DNA from: Herbaspirillum sp. RV1423
GTDB lineage: Bacteria > Pseudomonadota > Gammaproteobacteria > Burkholderiales > Burkholderiaceae_D
Direction of reading: 5' to 3'
NCBI RefSeq assembly: GCF_000577615.1
Contig: NZ_CBXX010000002.1
Location: 124,001-188,000 of the forward strand
Length of the DNA: 64,000 nucleotides
The translations under genes and the position numbers were made by a program. Below, in pieces: positions 1-12,841 of the stretch; positions within the stretch are counted from its first letter, which is position 1, and each line of letters starts with the position of its first letter. The notes under the pieces were generated by a model that had not been told where the DNA came from, ran no database searches, and was given only the letters and a program-made list of their open reading frames with translations.

Positions 1-163
1 GCTGGACCATGGTCATGCCGGCCCGCTGGGGCAAGCGTCGGCGGCCTGTCTGGCGGACTATGTGATCGTCGACATGGTGGCGGAAGCCGCCAGCGGCTCC
101 AAGACGGTGCAGCAGGCAATCGACAGGGCGGCGGAGCGGGCCAAGCGGTTTTACAAAACCTGA
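1..163 (+). CDS. ABC transporter solute-binding protein, C-terminal end (partial)
   Basis: Only the last 53 codons are in the window; the frame opens at base 2 and stops with TGA at 161-163. The residues include GQASAACLADYVIVDMV and end in AIDRAAERAKRFYKT. This matches the helical C-terminus of family-1 periplasmic solute-binding proteins, where a conserved small-residue stretch precedes a long amphipathic helix carrying basic residues. The substrate cannot be told from this piece. A perfect hairpin follows 16 bases after the stop. The family is likely but rests on a short fragment. Confidence 0.55.
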   Translation, partial: LDHGHAGPLGQASAACLADYVIVDMVAEAASGSKTVQQAIDRAAERAKRFYKT

Positions 164-179
164 TCCGGATGAAACATTT

Positions 180-207
180 CCTTGTCCCGGTACAGGTCGG
201 GACAAGG
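180..207 (+). terminator. Perfect 10-bp hairpin after the binding-protein gene
   Basis: CCTTGTCCCG at 180-189 pairs exactly with CGGGACAAGG at 198-207 around an 8-base loop. No T-tract follows, so it may be a 3'-end stabilising hairpin or a weak terminator rather than a classical intrinsic terminator. The rest of 208-515 holds no gene I can support. The only coding-like piece is a stretch on the minus strand ending at 397, reported as a finding. Confidence 0.45.
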
Positions 208-515
208 AGGGGGATTGCCGATGCAGTGCGGAATGAAACTTCAATAGAAATGGACGCGCCGCCGCTTCTGGCTGATTGCAGTCGTCAGGAGGTCGAATAA
301 TGTTGATTTTAGTGGCGCAATCTTGCCACGATGAGCTTCCGGTCGAGATCGCCGGGCTTCCGATGCTTCACGACAGGGCCTGGCGACGAGGCCGTTTTAT
401 TTTTCACTGAACGTGACAGACTCCAGACTGAAGTTGACCAATTTCGACCCGCCCTCCACGCCGACCGCGAATCCGCTGATTTGCTTAGCGCATTCTGAGC
501 ATCCTGAGTTTATGT

Positions 516-977
516 CTACTCGTCCCGGCAACCGTCCTCCAACTCCAGCAAACGCTCATTGAGCCGCCCCAGCAGTTCTGCCAGTTGGGCAATCTCTTTC
601 TCGCTCAGTACTTCAAAAAGCTGAGCGCCGAAGCGTTTGCGCACGGGCTCGGATGTGCTCAGCACTTCTTTTCCCAACTCAGTCAAAGAAATGTATTTGA
701 CGCGGCGGTCGGCGGCATCCGTTATCCGTTCGACAAGTCCGTCCCGTTCCAGGCCGTCTATCGCTTCCGTGATCGTGCGCGGTGCGAAACCGAATGCTTC
801 CGCCAGATCGGTCGAGCGCGCTTTGCCGTCGCGCTGGATGCAACTCATTATTTTGATGCGCGCAATCGTAGCGCCTTGTCCCGCCATGAGCTTGTCGAGC
901 GCGCGGTGCGAGCGCACGTAGAAATCGCGCAACGCTTCGGCTGCCTTGGTGTAGTCGTTTGTAAAGGTGGTAGACAT
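516..977 (-). CDS. MarR-family transcriptional regulator of the adjacent efflux operon
   Basis: This is a 153-residue winged-helix repressor, normal for MarR proteins. Helices around residues 48-80 (STDLAEAFGFAPRTITEAI) form the helix-turn-helix, and DAADRRVKYISLT near residues 88-100 is the beta wing. The start at 977 (MSTTFTNDY) is chosen because the frame upstream of it is not family-like and runs through the palindromic operator. The gene is divergent from emrA-emrB-outer-membrane factor, with a 19-bp perfect palindrome just upstream of its start. Auto-repression and repression of the pump, relieved by small phenolic or toxic ligands, is the usual arrangement for this family and is inferred here. 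Confidence 0.9.
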   Translation of the reverse strand: MSTTFTNDYTKAAEALRDFYVRSHRALDKLMAGQGATIARIKIMSCIQRDGKARSTDLAEAFGFAPRTITEAIDGLERDGLVERITDAADRRVKYISLTELGKEVLSTSEPVRKRFGAQLFEVLSEKEIAQLAELLGRLNERLLELEDGCRDE

Positions 978-988
978 GTTTTCTCTTT

Positions 989-1007
989 GTACCATATTAT
1001 ATGGTAC
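989..1007. promoter_or_regulatory. Probable MarR operator (19-bp perfect palindrome)
   Basis: GTACCATATTATATGGTAC is an odd palindrome centred on the T at 998. It lies 11 bp upstream of the marR start and about 65 bp upstream of the emrA start, inside the shared divergent promoter region. Its length and AT-rich centre fit the operators of MarR dimers. Binding is inferred. Confidence 0.65.
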
Positions 1008-1072
1008 CTCATTAATTTGCCGGCGAGCTTGTTTCTGGCTCACCAATGACACCAGTTCAGGATAAATCAAAC

Positions 1073-2200
1073 ATGACCGACGCGGTAGACAATCGCTCCG
1101 ATGCGAAGCAAAACCCTCCCGAAGCAGAGTTGAAGGACGACAAACCAAAGAAGAGGCTGAATCCGCGCGCGCGATTCGTGCTTCGCGCGCTGTTGACGGC
1201 GGCGCTGTTGCTGGTTGCCGCGTGGTTCGTTTATTACCAGTTGCGCGGCAAGTACCTGGAAAGCACGAACGATGCCTTTGTCTATGCCGACAGCGTCACC
1301 GTCGCCCCCAAGGTTTCGGGTTATGTCGAGCATGTGTATGTGGCTGACAATCAGGATGTGAAGGCCGGCCAGCCGCTGGTGCGCATCGATCCGCGCGACT
1401 ACGCCGCCCAGTCCTCGCAGTCGAAGGCGCAGATCGATGCCGCCGCCGCCAGCGAAGATGCGTCGAAGGCGCAGTTGCAGGAACAGAAGGCCGCGATCGC
1501 CCAGGCCCAGGCGCAACTGGCGTCGGCCGAAGAAGATGCGCGCTACGCCGCGTCGGAAGTGGAACGCTATACGCCGCTGGCGGCAAGCGGCGCGGAGACC
1601 CGCGAGCGCCTGACCACGTTGCGCAATCAGGCGGCGCAGGCCAAATCGACGGTGGCGTCGCGCCGCGCTGCGCTGGAGGCGTCGCAATTGCGCATGCACT
1701 CCATCGAGGCGCAGATCCGCCAGGCGCAAGCCCAGGGTGAGACGGCGCGGGCGCAATATGACGCGGCCAACGTCAATCTCGGCGCCACCGAAGTGCGCGC
1801 CAGCGTCGCCGGCAAGGTCGGCGACAAGCAGGTGCGGGTCGGCCAGTTCGTGTCGGCCGGCACGCGCATGATGACGGTGGTGCCGACCGATTTCTACGTG
1901 ATTGCCAATTTCAAGGAAACCCAGATCGGCATGATGCGCACCGGCCAGCCGGTGACGATCAGGATCGACGCCTTGCCGGGCGCCAGATTCCAAGGACACC
2001 TGGATAGCATTTCGCCCGGCACCGGCGCGCAATTCTCATTGCTGCCGCCGCAGAATGCGACCGGCAATTTCACCAAGATCGTCCAGCGCGTGCCGGTGCG
2101 TATCGCCGTCGATGCGTCGGCGGAGGATCGCAAGGTCTTCGTCGCCGGGCTGTCGGTGACGGCGGAAGTCGACACCGGCGCCAAGGAGCAGGTTCATTGA
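1073..2200 (+). CDS. emrA: EmrA-type membrane-fusion (HlyD family) adaptor
   Basis: This is the periplasmic adaptor that links an inner-membrane MFS exporter to an outer-membrane channel. Of 375 residues, a charged cytoplasmic tail (1-34) precedes one membrane helix near 35-56. A biotinyl-lipoyl half motif (DSVTVAPKVSGYVEHVYV), a long Gln/Ala-rich coiled-coil hairpin, and the second lipoyl half with beta-barrel (VGDKQVRVGQFVSAG) follow. The ATG at 1073 is preferred over 1046 because an AGGA lies about 10 bases before it. It overlaps the next gene by 4 bases, so the adaptor and pump are translationally coupled. Substrates such as hydrophobic drugs or phenolics are inferred from the family. Confidence 0.9.
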   Translation: MTDAVDNRSDAKQNPPEAELKDDKPKKRLNPRARFVLRALLTAALLLVAAWFVYYQLRGKYLESTNDAFVYADSVTVAPKVSGYVEHVYVADNQDVKAGQPLVRIDPRDYAAQSSQSKAQIDAAAASEDASKAQLQEQKAAIAQAQAQLASAEEDARYAASEVERYTPLAASGAETRERLTTLRNQAAQAKSTVASRRAALEASQLRMHSIEAQIRQAQAQGETARAQYDAANVNLGATEVRASVAGKVGDKQVRVGQFVSAGTRMMTVVPTDFYVIANFKETQIGMMRTGQPVTIRIDALPGARFQGHLDSISPGTGAQFSLLPPQNATGNFTKIVQRVPVRIAVDASAEDRKVFVAGLSVTAEVDTGAKEQVH

Positions 2201-3738
2201 GCGCTACACCTGAAGCCCAGAAAGCCGACGCCGGCGCATGGCTGGCGGTGGCCGCCGGCACGCTCGGGGCCTTGATGGCGACGCTGGATATTTCCATCGT
2301 CAACTCCTCGCTGCCGACCATCCAGGGCGAAATCGGCGCCAGCGGCACGGAGGGCACCTGGATTGCCACCGCCTATCTGGTGGCGGAAATCATCATCATC
2401 CCGCTGTCGTCGTGGCTGGAAAAGTTGCTCGGCCTGCGCACGCTCCTGTTGGCTGCGGCCAGTCTGTTTACGCTGTTTTCGGTGATGTGCGGTTTGTCGA
2501 GCACGCTGCCGATGATGATCGTCGGCCGCATCGGACAGGGCTTTACCGGCGGCGCGCTGATCCCGACCGCGATGACCATCATCGCGACGCGCCTGCCGCG
2601 CGCACAGCAGCCGGTCGGCAATGCGATGTTCGGCGCCACGGCCATCCTCGGGCCGGTGCTCGGGCCGGTGCTGGGCGGCTGGCTGACCGAGAACGTCAGT
2701 TGGCACTACGCCTTCTTCATCAACGTGCCGGTCGGCATTGCGCTGATCACGTTGCTGCTGGTGGCGGTGCCGTATGTACGGCCCAAACTGGAACAACTGG
2801 CCGAGGCCGACTGGTTCGGCATCCTGGGCATGGCGCTCGGTCTCGGCGGGCTGACGGTGGTGCTGGAGGAGGGCGAGCGCGAGCAATGGTTCTCCTCGCC
2901 CGATATCCGTTGGCTCGCCGCCGTGTCGCTGACGGGATTCGTCCTGCTGGGCATCGGCCAGTTGCGCGCCAGGCATCCGGTGATCCAGTTGCGGCTGTTG
3001 CGCGACCGCCAGTTCGGTTCGGTGGCGATGATGGCAATGATGGTTGGCGTCGCGCTGTACGGCACGGCTTACGTGATCCCGCAATTCCTCTCCGGCATCG
3101 CCGGCTACAACTCGCTGCAGTCGGGCGTGATCGTACTGTTATCCGGCGTGCCGATGATCCTGATGATGCCGTTCGCGCCGATGCTCATGCGCACGGTCGA
3201 CATCCGGCTCGCGGTCGGCGCCGGCATGTTGCTGCTGGCCGTGAGCGCCTTCCTCGAAACCGACCTCAGTCCCTTGTCGTACGGCGGCTCCTTCGTGGCG
3301 TCGCAGCTCTTGCGCGGCCTCGGCACGGTGTTGGCGATGCTGTTCCTGAACCAGGCGGCGATCCGCTCGGTGCCGGCTTCGCAGGCGGGCGACGCGGCGG
3401 GAATTTATAGCGCCGCGCGCAATCTCGGCGGTTCGCTGGCACTGGCCAGCATCGCCGTGATCCAGGACCAGCGCTTGTGGCTGCACAGCCGGCGCCTGGA
3501 GGAGAGCATGCATGCCAATTCCGAGCTGGTGCAATCGAGCATGGCTGCGCAGGCGCATCTGCTGGGCGGCCAGGACACCGCCATGCAGATGCTCGGCACC
3601 ACCATCCAGGCGCAGGCGCTCACCATGACCTACGCCGATCTGTTCTGGCTGCTGGGTGTGGCCATCCTTTGCATCTCGCCGCTGGTATTGTTTCTGCGGC
3701 CTTTGCCGACCAGTGCCCCGCCGGTTACGACTCACTGA
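2197..3738 (+). CDS. emrB: EmrB-type DHA2 MFS multidrug exporter
   Basis: This is a 513-residue drug:proton antiporter of the 14-helix DHA2 family. TM1 carries the signature LDISIVNSSLPTI. The antiporter motif C is visible in TM5 as AILGPVLGPVLGGW, followed by WHYAFFINVPVG. Translation starts at TTG 2197, overlapping the emrA stop (TTGA), with an AAGGAG at 2183-2188, 8 bases upstream. With the adaptor before it and the outer-membrane factor after it, it forms a complete tripartite pump across both membranes. Expression is probably controlled by the divergent MarR protein. Confidence 0.92.
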   Translation: MSATPEAQKADAGAWLAVAAGTLGALMATLDISIVNSSLPTIQGEIGASGTEGTWIATAYLVAEIIIIPLSSWLEKLLGLRTLLLAAASLFTLFSVMCGLSSTLPMMIVGRIGQGFTGGALIPTAMTIIATRLPRAQQPVGNAMFGATAILGPVLGPVLGGWLTENVSWHYAFFINVPVGIALITLLLVAVPYVRPKLEQLAEADWFGILGMALGLGGLTVVLEEGEREQWFSSPDIRWLAAVSLTGFVLLGIGQLRARHPVIQLRLLRDRQFGSVAMMAMMVGVALYGTAYVIPQFLSGIAGYNSLQSGVIVLLSGVPMILMMPFAPMLMRTVDIRLAVGAGMLLLAVSAFLETDLSPLSYGGSFVASQLLRGLGTVLAMLFLNQAAIRSVPASQAGDAAGIYSAARNLGGSLALASIAVIQDQRLWLHSRRLEESMHANSELVQSSMAAQAHLLGGQDTAMQMLGTTIQAQALTMTYADLFWLLGVAILCISPLVLFLRPLPTSAPPVTTH

Positions 3739-3745
3739 AAATATC

Positions 3746-7622
<3,877 letters not shown>

Positions 7623-7659
7623 TCTTGGAGAGGGCGCCCTGGAAGTCTTATTCCCTGGC

Positions 7660-7695
7660 AAAGCGGCGAATCCTGTGATTCGCCGCTTTTATTTT
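7660..7695 (+). terminator. Intrinsic terminator of katG
   Basis: A perfect 13-bp stem (AAAGCGGCGAATC at 7660-7672 with GATTCGCCGCTTT at 7677-7689) closes a 4-base loop and is followed by TATTTT. The flanking A-run also allows it to work for the convergent gene on the minus strand. Confidence 0.85.
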
Positions 7696-7738
7696 GCCGT
7701 CTTCACGACTCGCGCTTCTTCAGAGGAGAGGCGCCGCA

Positions 7739-9220
7739 TCAAAGCCCGTCATGCGCGGACACTTGCACCGCCTGCCTGAGGGAAACAGGAGGCACGACCA
7801 TCGCGGCGAGCAGAATCGCCACAGCAATCAGGAACATGACCAGGAACGTGATGTGCAACGAATGATGCAAGGCCAGCCGCACCAGCGTGTTCTGCAGGCC
7901 GCCGGCGGCCTGCGCGTCGAGCAGTTGCTTGATCTGGTCGGCGGTGATCGTGACCGCGCCTGACGTATGGGCAAGTCCGTAGTTGAGCACCGCGCCGAAC
8001 AGCGTCGCACCGAGCGTATTTCCCAGATTGCGCGAGAACAGGTTCGACGCCGTGGCGCTGCCGCGCTGGACGGGTTCCACGATTTCCTGGATCAGCACCA
8101 GCGAGCTGATGCTGGCAATACCCATGCCGAGTCCCATGACCAGCGAGCCCATGCCGGCCAGCACCGCCGGGCTATCGGGCGTCAGCAGCACAAAGAACAG
8201 AGCGCCCAGCGGGATGATGCCGCTGCCGAACATCATCAACTGCCGCAACCCGAAACGATGCAGCGATTTCGCCGTCATGGTTGCGCCGAGCGGCCAGCCG
8301 ACCATCATCATCGTCAGCGCCAGACCGGCAACGACCGGAGTACGATGCAGCACGCCTTGCACATACACCGGCAGGAACGTCGTCAACCCCATCATCGCCA
8401 TGCCGACGAACACCGTCGCGCAATTTGCCGCCGCGATCGGGCGATGGCCCCATATGCTGAACGACACCATGGGATCTGCCGCGCGCCGCTCCTGCCAGAC
8501 GAACAATACGGTACAGGCGACGAATACCGCCAACTCGGACAACGCCCGCTCCATATTGGACGCGCCGGCGTCGGTCAAGGCCAGCATCAGCGCCCCGATC
8601 GCGGCGGTAAACAGCACGGCGCCCGGAATGTCGAGCGACGGCTTGCCATGTCTGTCGCTGTCGCGCAGAAACACGGTGAAGCCGACCGCGGATGCCAGTC
8701 CGATCGGCACGTTCAGCCAAAAAATCCAGGCCCACGACATATCGTGAATGATCAGGCTGCCGACCAAGGGGCCCAGCACTGCCGAAATCGCCCAGACGCT
8801 GGCGAGATAACCCTGTACCTTGCCGCGTTCCCGGGCCGGATAGAGATCGGCGACGATGGTCATGGCGACAGGCTGGATGGCGCCCGCGCCGACGCCCTGG
8901 ATCAGGCGAAACACGATCATCGCCGGCATCGACCAGGCGAAGCCGGCCAGTATCGAGCCGACCAGGAAGATCGCGATGCCGGCCAACATCACCGGCTTGC
9001 GGCCATAGAGATCGGAAAGCTTGCCGAAGACTACCGTCATCGCGGTCTGCGTGAGCAGGAACGAGGAAAAGACCCAGCTATAGAGATGCAGCCCGCCGAG
9101 TTGCGTGACGATTTGCGGCATTGCGGTTGCGACGATGGTGGCTTCAAGTGCGACCATCGCCATCGAGGCCATCACTGCAGCGATGACGAGCGGGCGGTTG
9201 GATTGATGTGATTCGGACAT
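7739..9220 (-). CDS. DHA2-type MFS drug exporter
   Basis: This is a 493-residue, 14-helix proton-driven exporter. TM1 has the drug-exporter signature LEATIVATAMPQI. The loop 2-3 motif A is GKLSDLYGRKPVM, and motif C is SAVLGPLVGSLI, followed by WAWIFWLNVPIG. The start at 9220 (MSESHQSN) is chosen because the frame upstream of it lacks family character and the first helix begins right after it. It stands alone, convergent with katG, with no adaptor next to it. It therefore probably exports into the periplasm alone. The substrate is unknown. Confidence 0.85.
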   Translation of the reverse strand: MSESHQSNRPLVIAAVMASMAMVALEATIVATAMPQIVTQLGGLHLYSWVFSSFLLTQTAMTVVFGKLSDLYGRKPVMLAGIAIFLVGSILAGFAWSMPAMIVFRLIQGVGAGAIQPVAMTIVADLYPARERGKVQGYLASVWAISAVLGPLVGSLIIHDMSWAWIFWLNVPIGLASAVGFTVFLRDSDRHGKPSLDIPGAVLFTAAIGALMLALTDAGASNMERALSELAVFVACTVLFVWQERRAADPMVSFSIWGHRPIAAANCATVFVGMAMMGLTTFLPVYVQGVLHRTPVVAGLALTMMMVGWPLGATMTAKSLHRFGLRQLMMFGSGIIPLGALFFVLLTPDSPAVLAGMGSLVMGLGMGIASISSLVLIQEIVEPVQRGSATASNLFSRNLGNTLGATLFGAVLNYGLAHTSGAVTITADQIKQLLDAQAAGGLQNTLVRLALHHSLHITFLVMFLIAVAILLAAMVVPPVSLRQAVQVSAHDGL

Positions 9221-9698
9221 GGCGTCGGTGTAGGGGCGTTGCCTGATCCACCACAAGGGGAGTTGCGGCGGCCTAAGCAATTGCGGTCAGATGGATGGCT
9301 TGTGCCGCATTATGCCGTGTCTCAGGGAAACGTGCCGAGGTGCAACAAAAACTGACCCTGACAAGCTTGCAAACATCAGAAGCCGGATCGAGGCTTATCT
9401 CGCAGAGTGGCACCCGCACCCGTATTGACCTGAGGTCATCGTCAGAGCTGCGTCCCGCCTTTAGTAACGGGGGGACAAATGTCTTATGACAACAAGGAAC
9501 TTCCTGATAGGGGAGCGTGGAATTTTCCTATAGAGTTGCCGCATCATACCGAAGATTATTCACCGTTATTTCTCTATGGAATCTCGTTGTATTTCTGTAA
9601 CGTGAAGTGGGTATTGTTTGAAGGGTATTGTATTTTATGCAGTAGTTATAAATCGAATTATCCATGTCGCACCGTATCGTTTCCAGGGGAGTAATGTC
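9221..9698. other. 478-bp intergenic region before the chemoreceptor gene
   Basis: The region separates the divergent exporter and chemoreceptor genes and must hold both promoters. It becomes AT-rich from about 9480. I see no convincing sigma-28 (flagellar) promoter. A 38-codon frame at 9312-9428 encodes PDKLANIRSRIEAYLAEW near its end and looks protein-like, but it has no recognisable family. An AGGGGAG at 9685-9691 is the ribosome-binding site of the next gene. Confidence 0.4.
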
Positions 9699-11381
9699 AT
9701 GAATCTATCCAGCATGAAAGTATCCAGCCGGCTTTACCTTGGTTTCGGATTGACTCTGATCCTTCTGCTCGGGATTGCCCTTTTTAGCTATACCCGCCTG
9801 TCCGTCTTGAACGACAACGTCAATTTCCTGGTCAGCGACAGATATGCCAAGACCGTGTTGGTCGACTCGATATCCAATAACATCAACCTGATAGCCCGCG
9901 CAGTGAGAAACGTGGCCTTGTCCGGCAACGAGACCATGACATCGCAAGAGTTGGCCCGGATAAAGAAAGCCCGGGAGGAAAATACCGCAACCTTGCAAAA
10001 GCTCAGTGACGCCATCACCAGCGAAAAAGGCAAGAAGCTGATGGCGGCGCTGAAACAGTCGAGCTCGGAGTATTACGTCGAACAGGGAAATCTACTCACG
10101 TTGCTGGCAAAGAAGGATGCCGACGATGCCAACAAGCTGATCTTCGGCGCCATGCGCACCAAACAAGCCGCGATGTTTGAATCGCTCAAACAGCTATCGG
10201 ACTATCAGCGTTCCCTGATGGACGACACTGTCGCAGAAAGTCAGGAAACCTACCACAATGCGTCCGTGTTGTTGGTCACGCTCAGCACAGCGGCGTTTGC
10301 ACTAAGTCTGATTGCGGCGTTGCTGATCACCCGTAGCATCATTCGTCAACTGGGCGGTGAACCTGACTATGCAATGTCCATCGCCAGCGACATTGCTAGC
10401 GGCAATCTTGCGCGCTCGATCACCATTCGCCAGGGCGATCAAACCAGTCTGATTGCATCCATTCGCGTAATGCGCAATCGTCTTGCAGAGATTGTCGGCC
10501 AGGTGCGTGCCGGCACCGATACGATTGCTACGGCTTCCGGTCAGATTGCCAGCGGCAATCTGGACTTGTCGTCCCGAACCGAACAACAAGCCAGTTCGCT
10601 GGAAGAAACTGCGTCGGCAATGGAAGAGATCACCTCCACAGTGAAGCAAAATGCGGATAACGCACGCCAGGCGAATCAATTGGCGGTCTCCGCTTCCGAG
10701 GTGGCCATGGCCGGAGGCAACGTGGTCAGCCAGGTGGTGGAAACCATGGGGTCGATCAATGCCTCATCCAAAAAGATCGTGGATATCATCAGTGTGATTG
10801 ACGGCATTGCTTTCCAGACGAATATTCTTGCCTTGAATGCCGCCGTGGAAGCAGCTCGCGCAGGCGAGCAGGGCCGAGGCTTTGCCGTGGTGGCGACGGA
10901 AGTGCGCAGCCTTGCACAACGCTCGGCTACTGCCGCCAAGGAGATCAAATCTCTGATCGACAGTTCCGTCACGCAAGTGGATACCGGCAGCAAGCTGGTG
11001 GCGCAGGCCGGCTCGACGATGAATGATGTCGTCAATAGCGTCAAACGCGTCACGGACATTGTCGGAGAGATCACATCCGCGAGCCAGGAGCAAAGCGACG
11101 GCATTGAACAGATCAACCTTGCCATCACGCAAATGGACGAGGTTACTCAACAAAACGCCGCGTTGGTCGAAGAAGCTGCCGCAGCAGCCCAGTCAATGCA
11201 GGAACAAGCAAGCAAGTTGTCCGACGTGGTCAGCATTTTCAAACTCGATCCGACAAAGACCGGACCTCAGATCCAGATATCGACGGGGCATGAACAAATC
11301 CGCGATATCACGCCTATGTTGCCCAGACTGCAAACGGCGAAGCCTGCAAAGAAGCCGGCTTTTTCAACAGGGCAAGGTTAA
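9699..11381 (+). CDS. Methyl-accepting chemotaxis protein
   Basis: This inner-membrane chemoreceptor signals to CheA/CheW. It has 560 residues from the ATG at 9699, which follows AGGGGAG. TM1 spans about residues 13-34. It is followed by a periplasmic four-helix-bundle sensor of about 155 residues, TM2 near 190-212, a HAMP domain, and the long signalling coiled coil. The invariant hairpin tip reads [20 protein letters not shown], followed by [18 protein letters not shown]. The tail ends in KPAFSTGQG without an NWETF-type CheR/CheB tether. The ligand is unknown. No che genes lie nearby, so it is an orphan receptor. Confidence 0.93.
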   Translation: MNLSSMKVSSRLYLGFGLTLILLLGIALFSYTRLSVLNDNVNFLVSDRYAKTVLVDSISNNINLIARAVRNVALSGNETMTSQELARIKKAREENTATLQKLSDAITSEKGKKLMAALKQSSSEYYVEQGNLLTLLAKKDADDANKLIFGAMRTKQAAMFESLKQLSDYQRSLMDDTVAESQETYHNASVLLVTLSTAAFALSLIAALLITRSIIRQLGGEPDYAMSIASDIASGNLARSITIRQGDQTSLIASIRVMRNRLAEIVGQVRAGTDTIATASGQIASGNLDLSSRTEQQASSLEETASAMEEITSTVKQNADNARQANQLAVSASEVAMAGGNVVSQVVETMGSINASSKKIVDIISVIDGIAFQTNILALNAAVEAARAGEQGRGFAVVATEVRSLAQRSATAAKEIKSLIDSSVTQVDTGSKLVAQAGSTMNDVVNSVKRVTDIVGEITSASQEQSDGIEQINLAITQMDEVTQQNAALVEEAAAAAQSMQEQASKLSDVVSIFKLDPTKTGPQIQISTGHEQIRDITPMLPRLQTAKPAKKPAFSTGQG

Positions 11382-11386
11382 GGATC

Positions 11387-12841
11387 TCACGGGTTTTTCT
11401 CATTCGCCAACGGCATCCCCATTGCCTGGAACAACGATGCCGTATCTGCCAACCTCGTCGCCACGGCGCGAATCTCCGTCAGCCTGGCGTTCTGGAATTG
11501 CTTTTCTCCCGAACGCACGGCGCTGGGCGCAATGGCGCCGAATTCCGCACGTCGTTCAGCGTCGCGCCAGTATTGCTCATTGCGCTGCCGCGCGCCGGCT
11601 GCCGCCGCCAAGGTGTCGGCATCGTGGGTCAGGGCGCTGAGGCTGTCGGCGACATTCTGGAACGCGTTAAGTACCGTTTGACGATAATTGTCTTCCGACG
11701 CCCGATAGGCATCTTGCGCGGCGCGACGCCTTGCCTGGAGGGCGCCGCCATGAAACAGCGGCTGCGTCAGCGAAGCGCCGATGCCCCACACGGCGCCGCT
11801 GGAAGCGATGGATGTGGGCCAGGTGAAGCCGGCCTGGCCGAAGGAGGCGGTGAGCGACAGGCTGGGGAACATTTCGGCCGTAGCCAGTGCTTCCTGGGCG
11901 GCGGCCACTTTCAATGCCGCATCTGCTGCGAGGATGTCGGGACGCTGTCGCAACAACTCGGAAGGAATGCTCACCGGCACGCGGTCAGGCAGCGTCAGGG
12001 CGGCGAGATCGAGGTCGGGCGGTGCAGCGTCGGGAGTGCGGCCCATCAGGACGGCCAGCATATGGCGGGCAGCTTGCCATTGCGTGTGCAAGCCGGGCAG
12101 CGTGGCGCGCAAGGCGTCGGCATTGGCCTGGGCATTCAGCAGGTCGCCGCGCGAGGCGGAGCCGAGTTCGAGGCGACGCTGCATTTCCGTCGCATCGGCA
12201 TCGGCAAGCGACACCAGCCGTTCCGTCGTCTCGACCTGCGCGCGCAGCGCCGCGCCGTTGATGGCGGCGATGACGACATTGGCAGCCAGCGCGCGGCGAG
12301 CGGCGTCAAGCTGGTAGGACTGGGCGTCGACTTGCGCGGCGAGCGCCGAGTTGGCGTAGCGTTCGACGCCGAACAGATCGAAGGTGTAGCTGATGTCCAG
12401 TTGACCGGCGAAGACGTTATACAGATTGGTCTGCGGTCCCAGATTCGGCAGCCCGAGCGCGCGTTGCCGGTTGGACTGGACGGTGGCGTCGATGCTGGGG
12501 AACGTCGATTCGCCGACTTGCGCGCGCAATTGCTCGCGGGCGCCGGCCAGGTTGTGCATCGCTTGCGAGAGGGAGTAGTTTTTATCCAGCGCTTCGTTGA
12601 CCCAGGCGGACAACTCGGCCGAGCGATAGGCTTCCCACCAGGCCGGCACCGGCCGTGCGCCCAGCACGAATTTCTGAGGAGCGTTGGCCGGACCTGTTTC
12701 CGCAGGAGCAGCTTCGACGCCATAGTGCGCCGGTTGCGGCATGTCGGGGGCAATGCCTTTCGGACCGAGAGCGCAACCCGACAGGGCCAGCGCAACGAGA
12801 CACAGCGCATAGCGGGGAGAGTGAAAATCAGCGGCGCGCAT
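11387..12841 (-). CDS. NodT-family outer-membrane efflux lipoprotein of the RND pump
   Basis: This TolC-like channel has 484 residues and a lipoprotein signal peptide with lipobox LSGC (Cys23). Two OEP repeats follow, with motifs PAWWEAYRSAELSAWV early, LLRQRPDILAADAALKVA in the middle and RRAAQDAYRASEDNYRQ late. Its ATG overlaps the RND stop by one base (TGATG), so it is the third gene of an adaptor-RND-channel operon read on the minus strand. It converges on the chemoreceptor gene with only 5 bp between the stops. It could also serve other pumps. Confidence 0.88.
   Translation of the reverse strand: MRAADFHSPRYALCLVALALSGCALGPKGIAPDMPQPAHYGVEAAPAETGPANAPQKFVLGARPVPAWWEAYRSAELSAWVNEALDKNYSLSQAMHNLAGAREQLRAQVGESTFPSIDATVQSNRQRALGLPNLGPQTNLYNVFAGQLDISYTFDLFGVERYANSALAAQVDAQSYQLDAARRALAANVVIAAINGAALRAQVETTERLVSLADADATEMQRRLELGSASRGDLLNAQANADALRATLPGLHTQWQAARHMLAVLMGRTPDAAPPDLDLAALTLPDRVPVSIPSELLRQRPDILAADAALKVAAAQEALATAEMFPSLSLTASFGQAGFTWPTSIASSGAVWGIGASLTQPLFHGGALQARRRAAQDAYRASEDNYRQTVLNAFQNVADSLSALTHDADTLAAAAGARQRNEQYWRDAERRAEFGAIAPSAVRSGEKQFQNARLTEIRAVATRLADTASLFQAMGMPLANEKNP

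Noticed and set aside
9479-9694. 71-codon plus-strand frame before the chemoreceptor gene
   Set aside because: No ribosome-binding site and no family features. It runs through the AT-rich promoter region.
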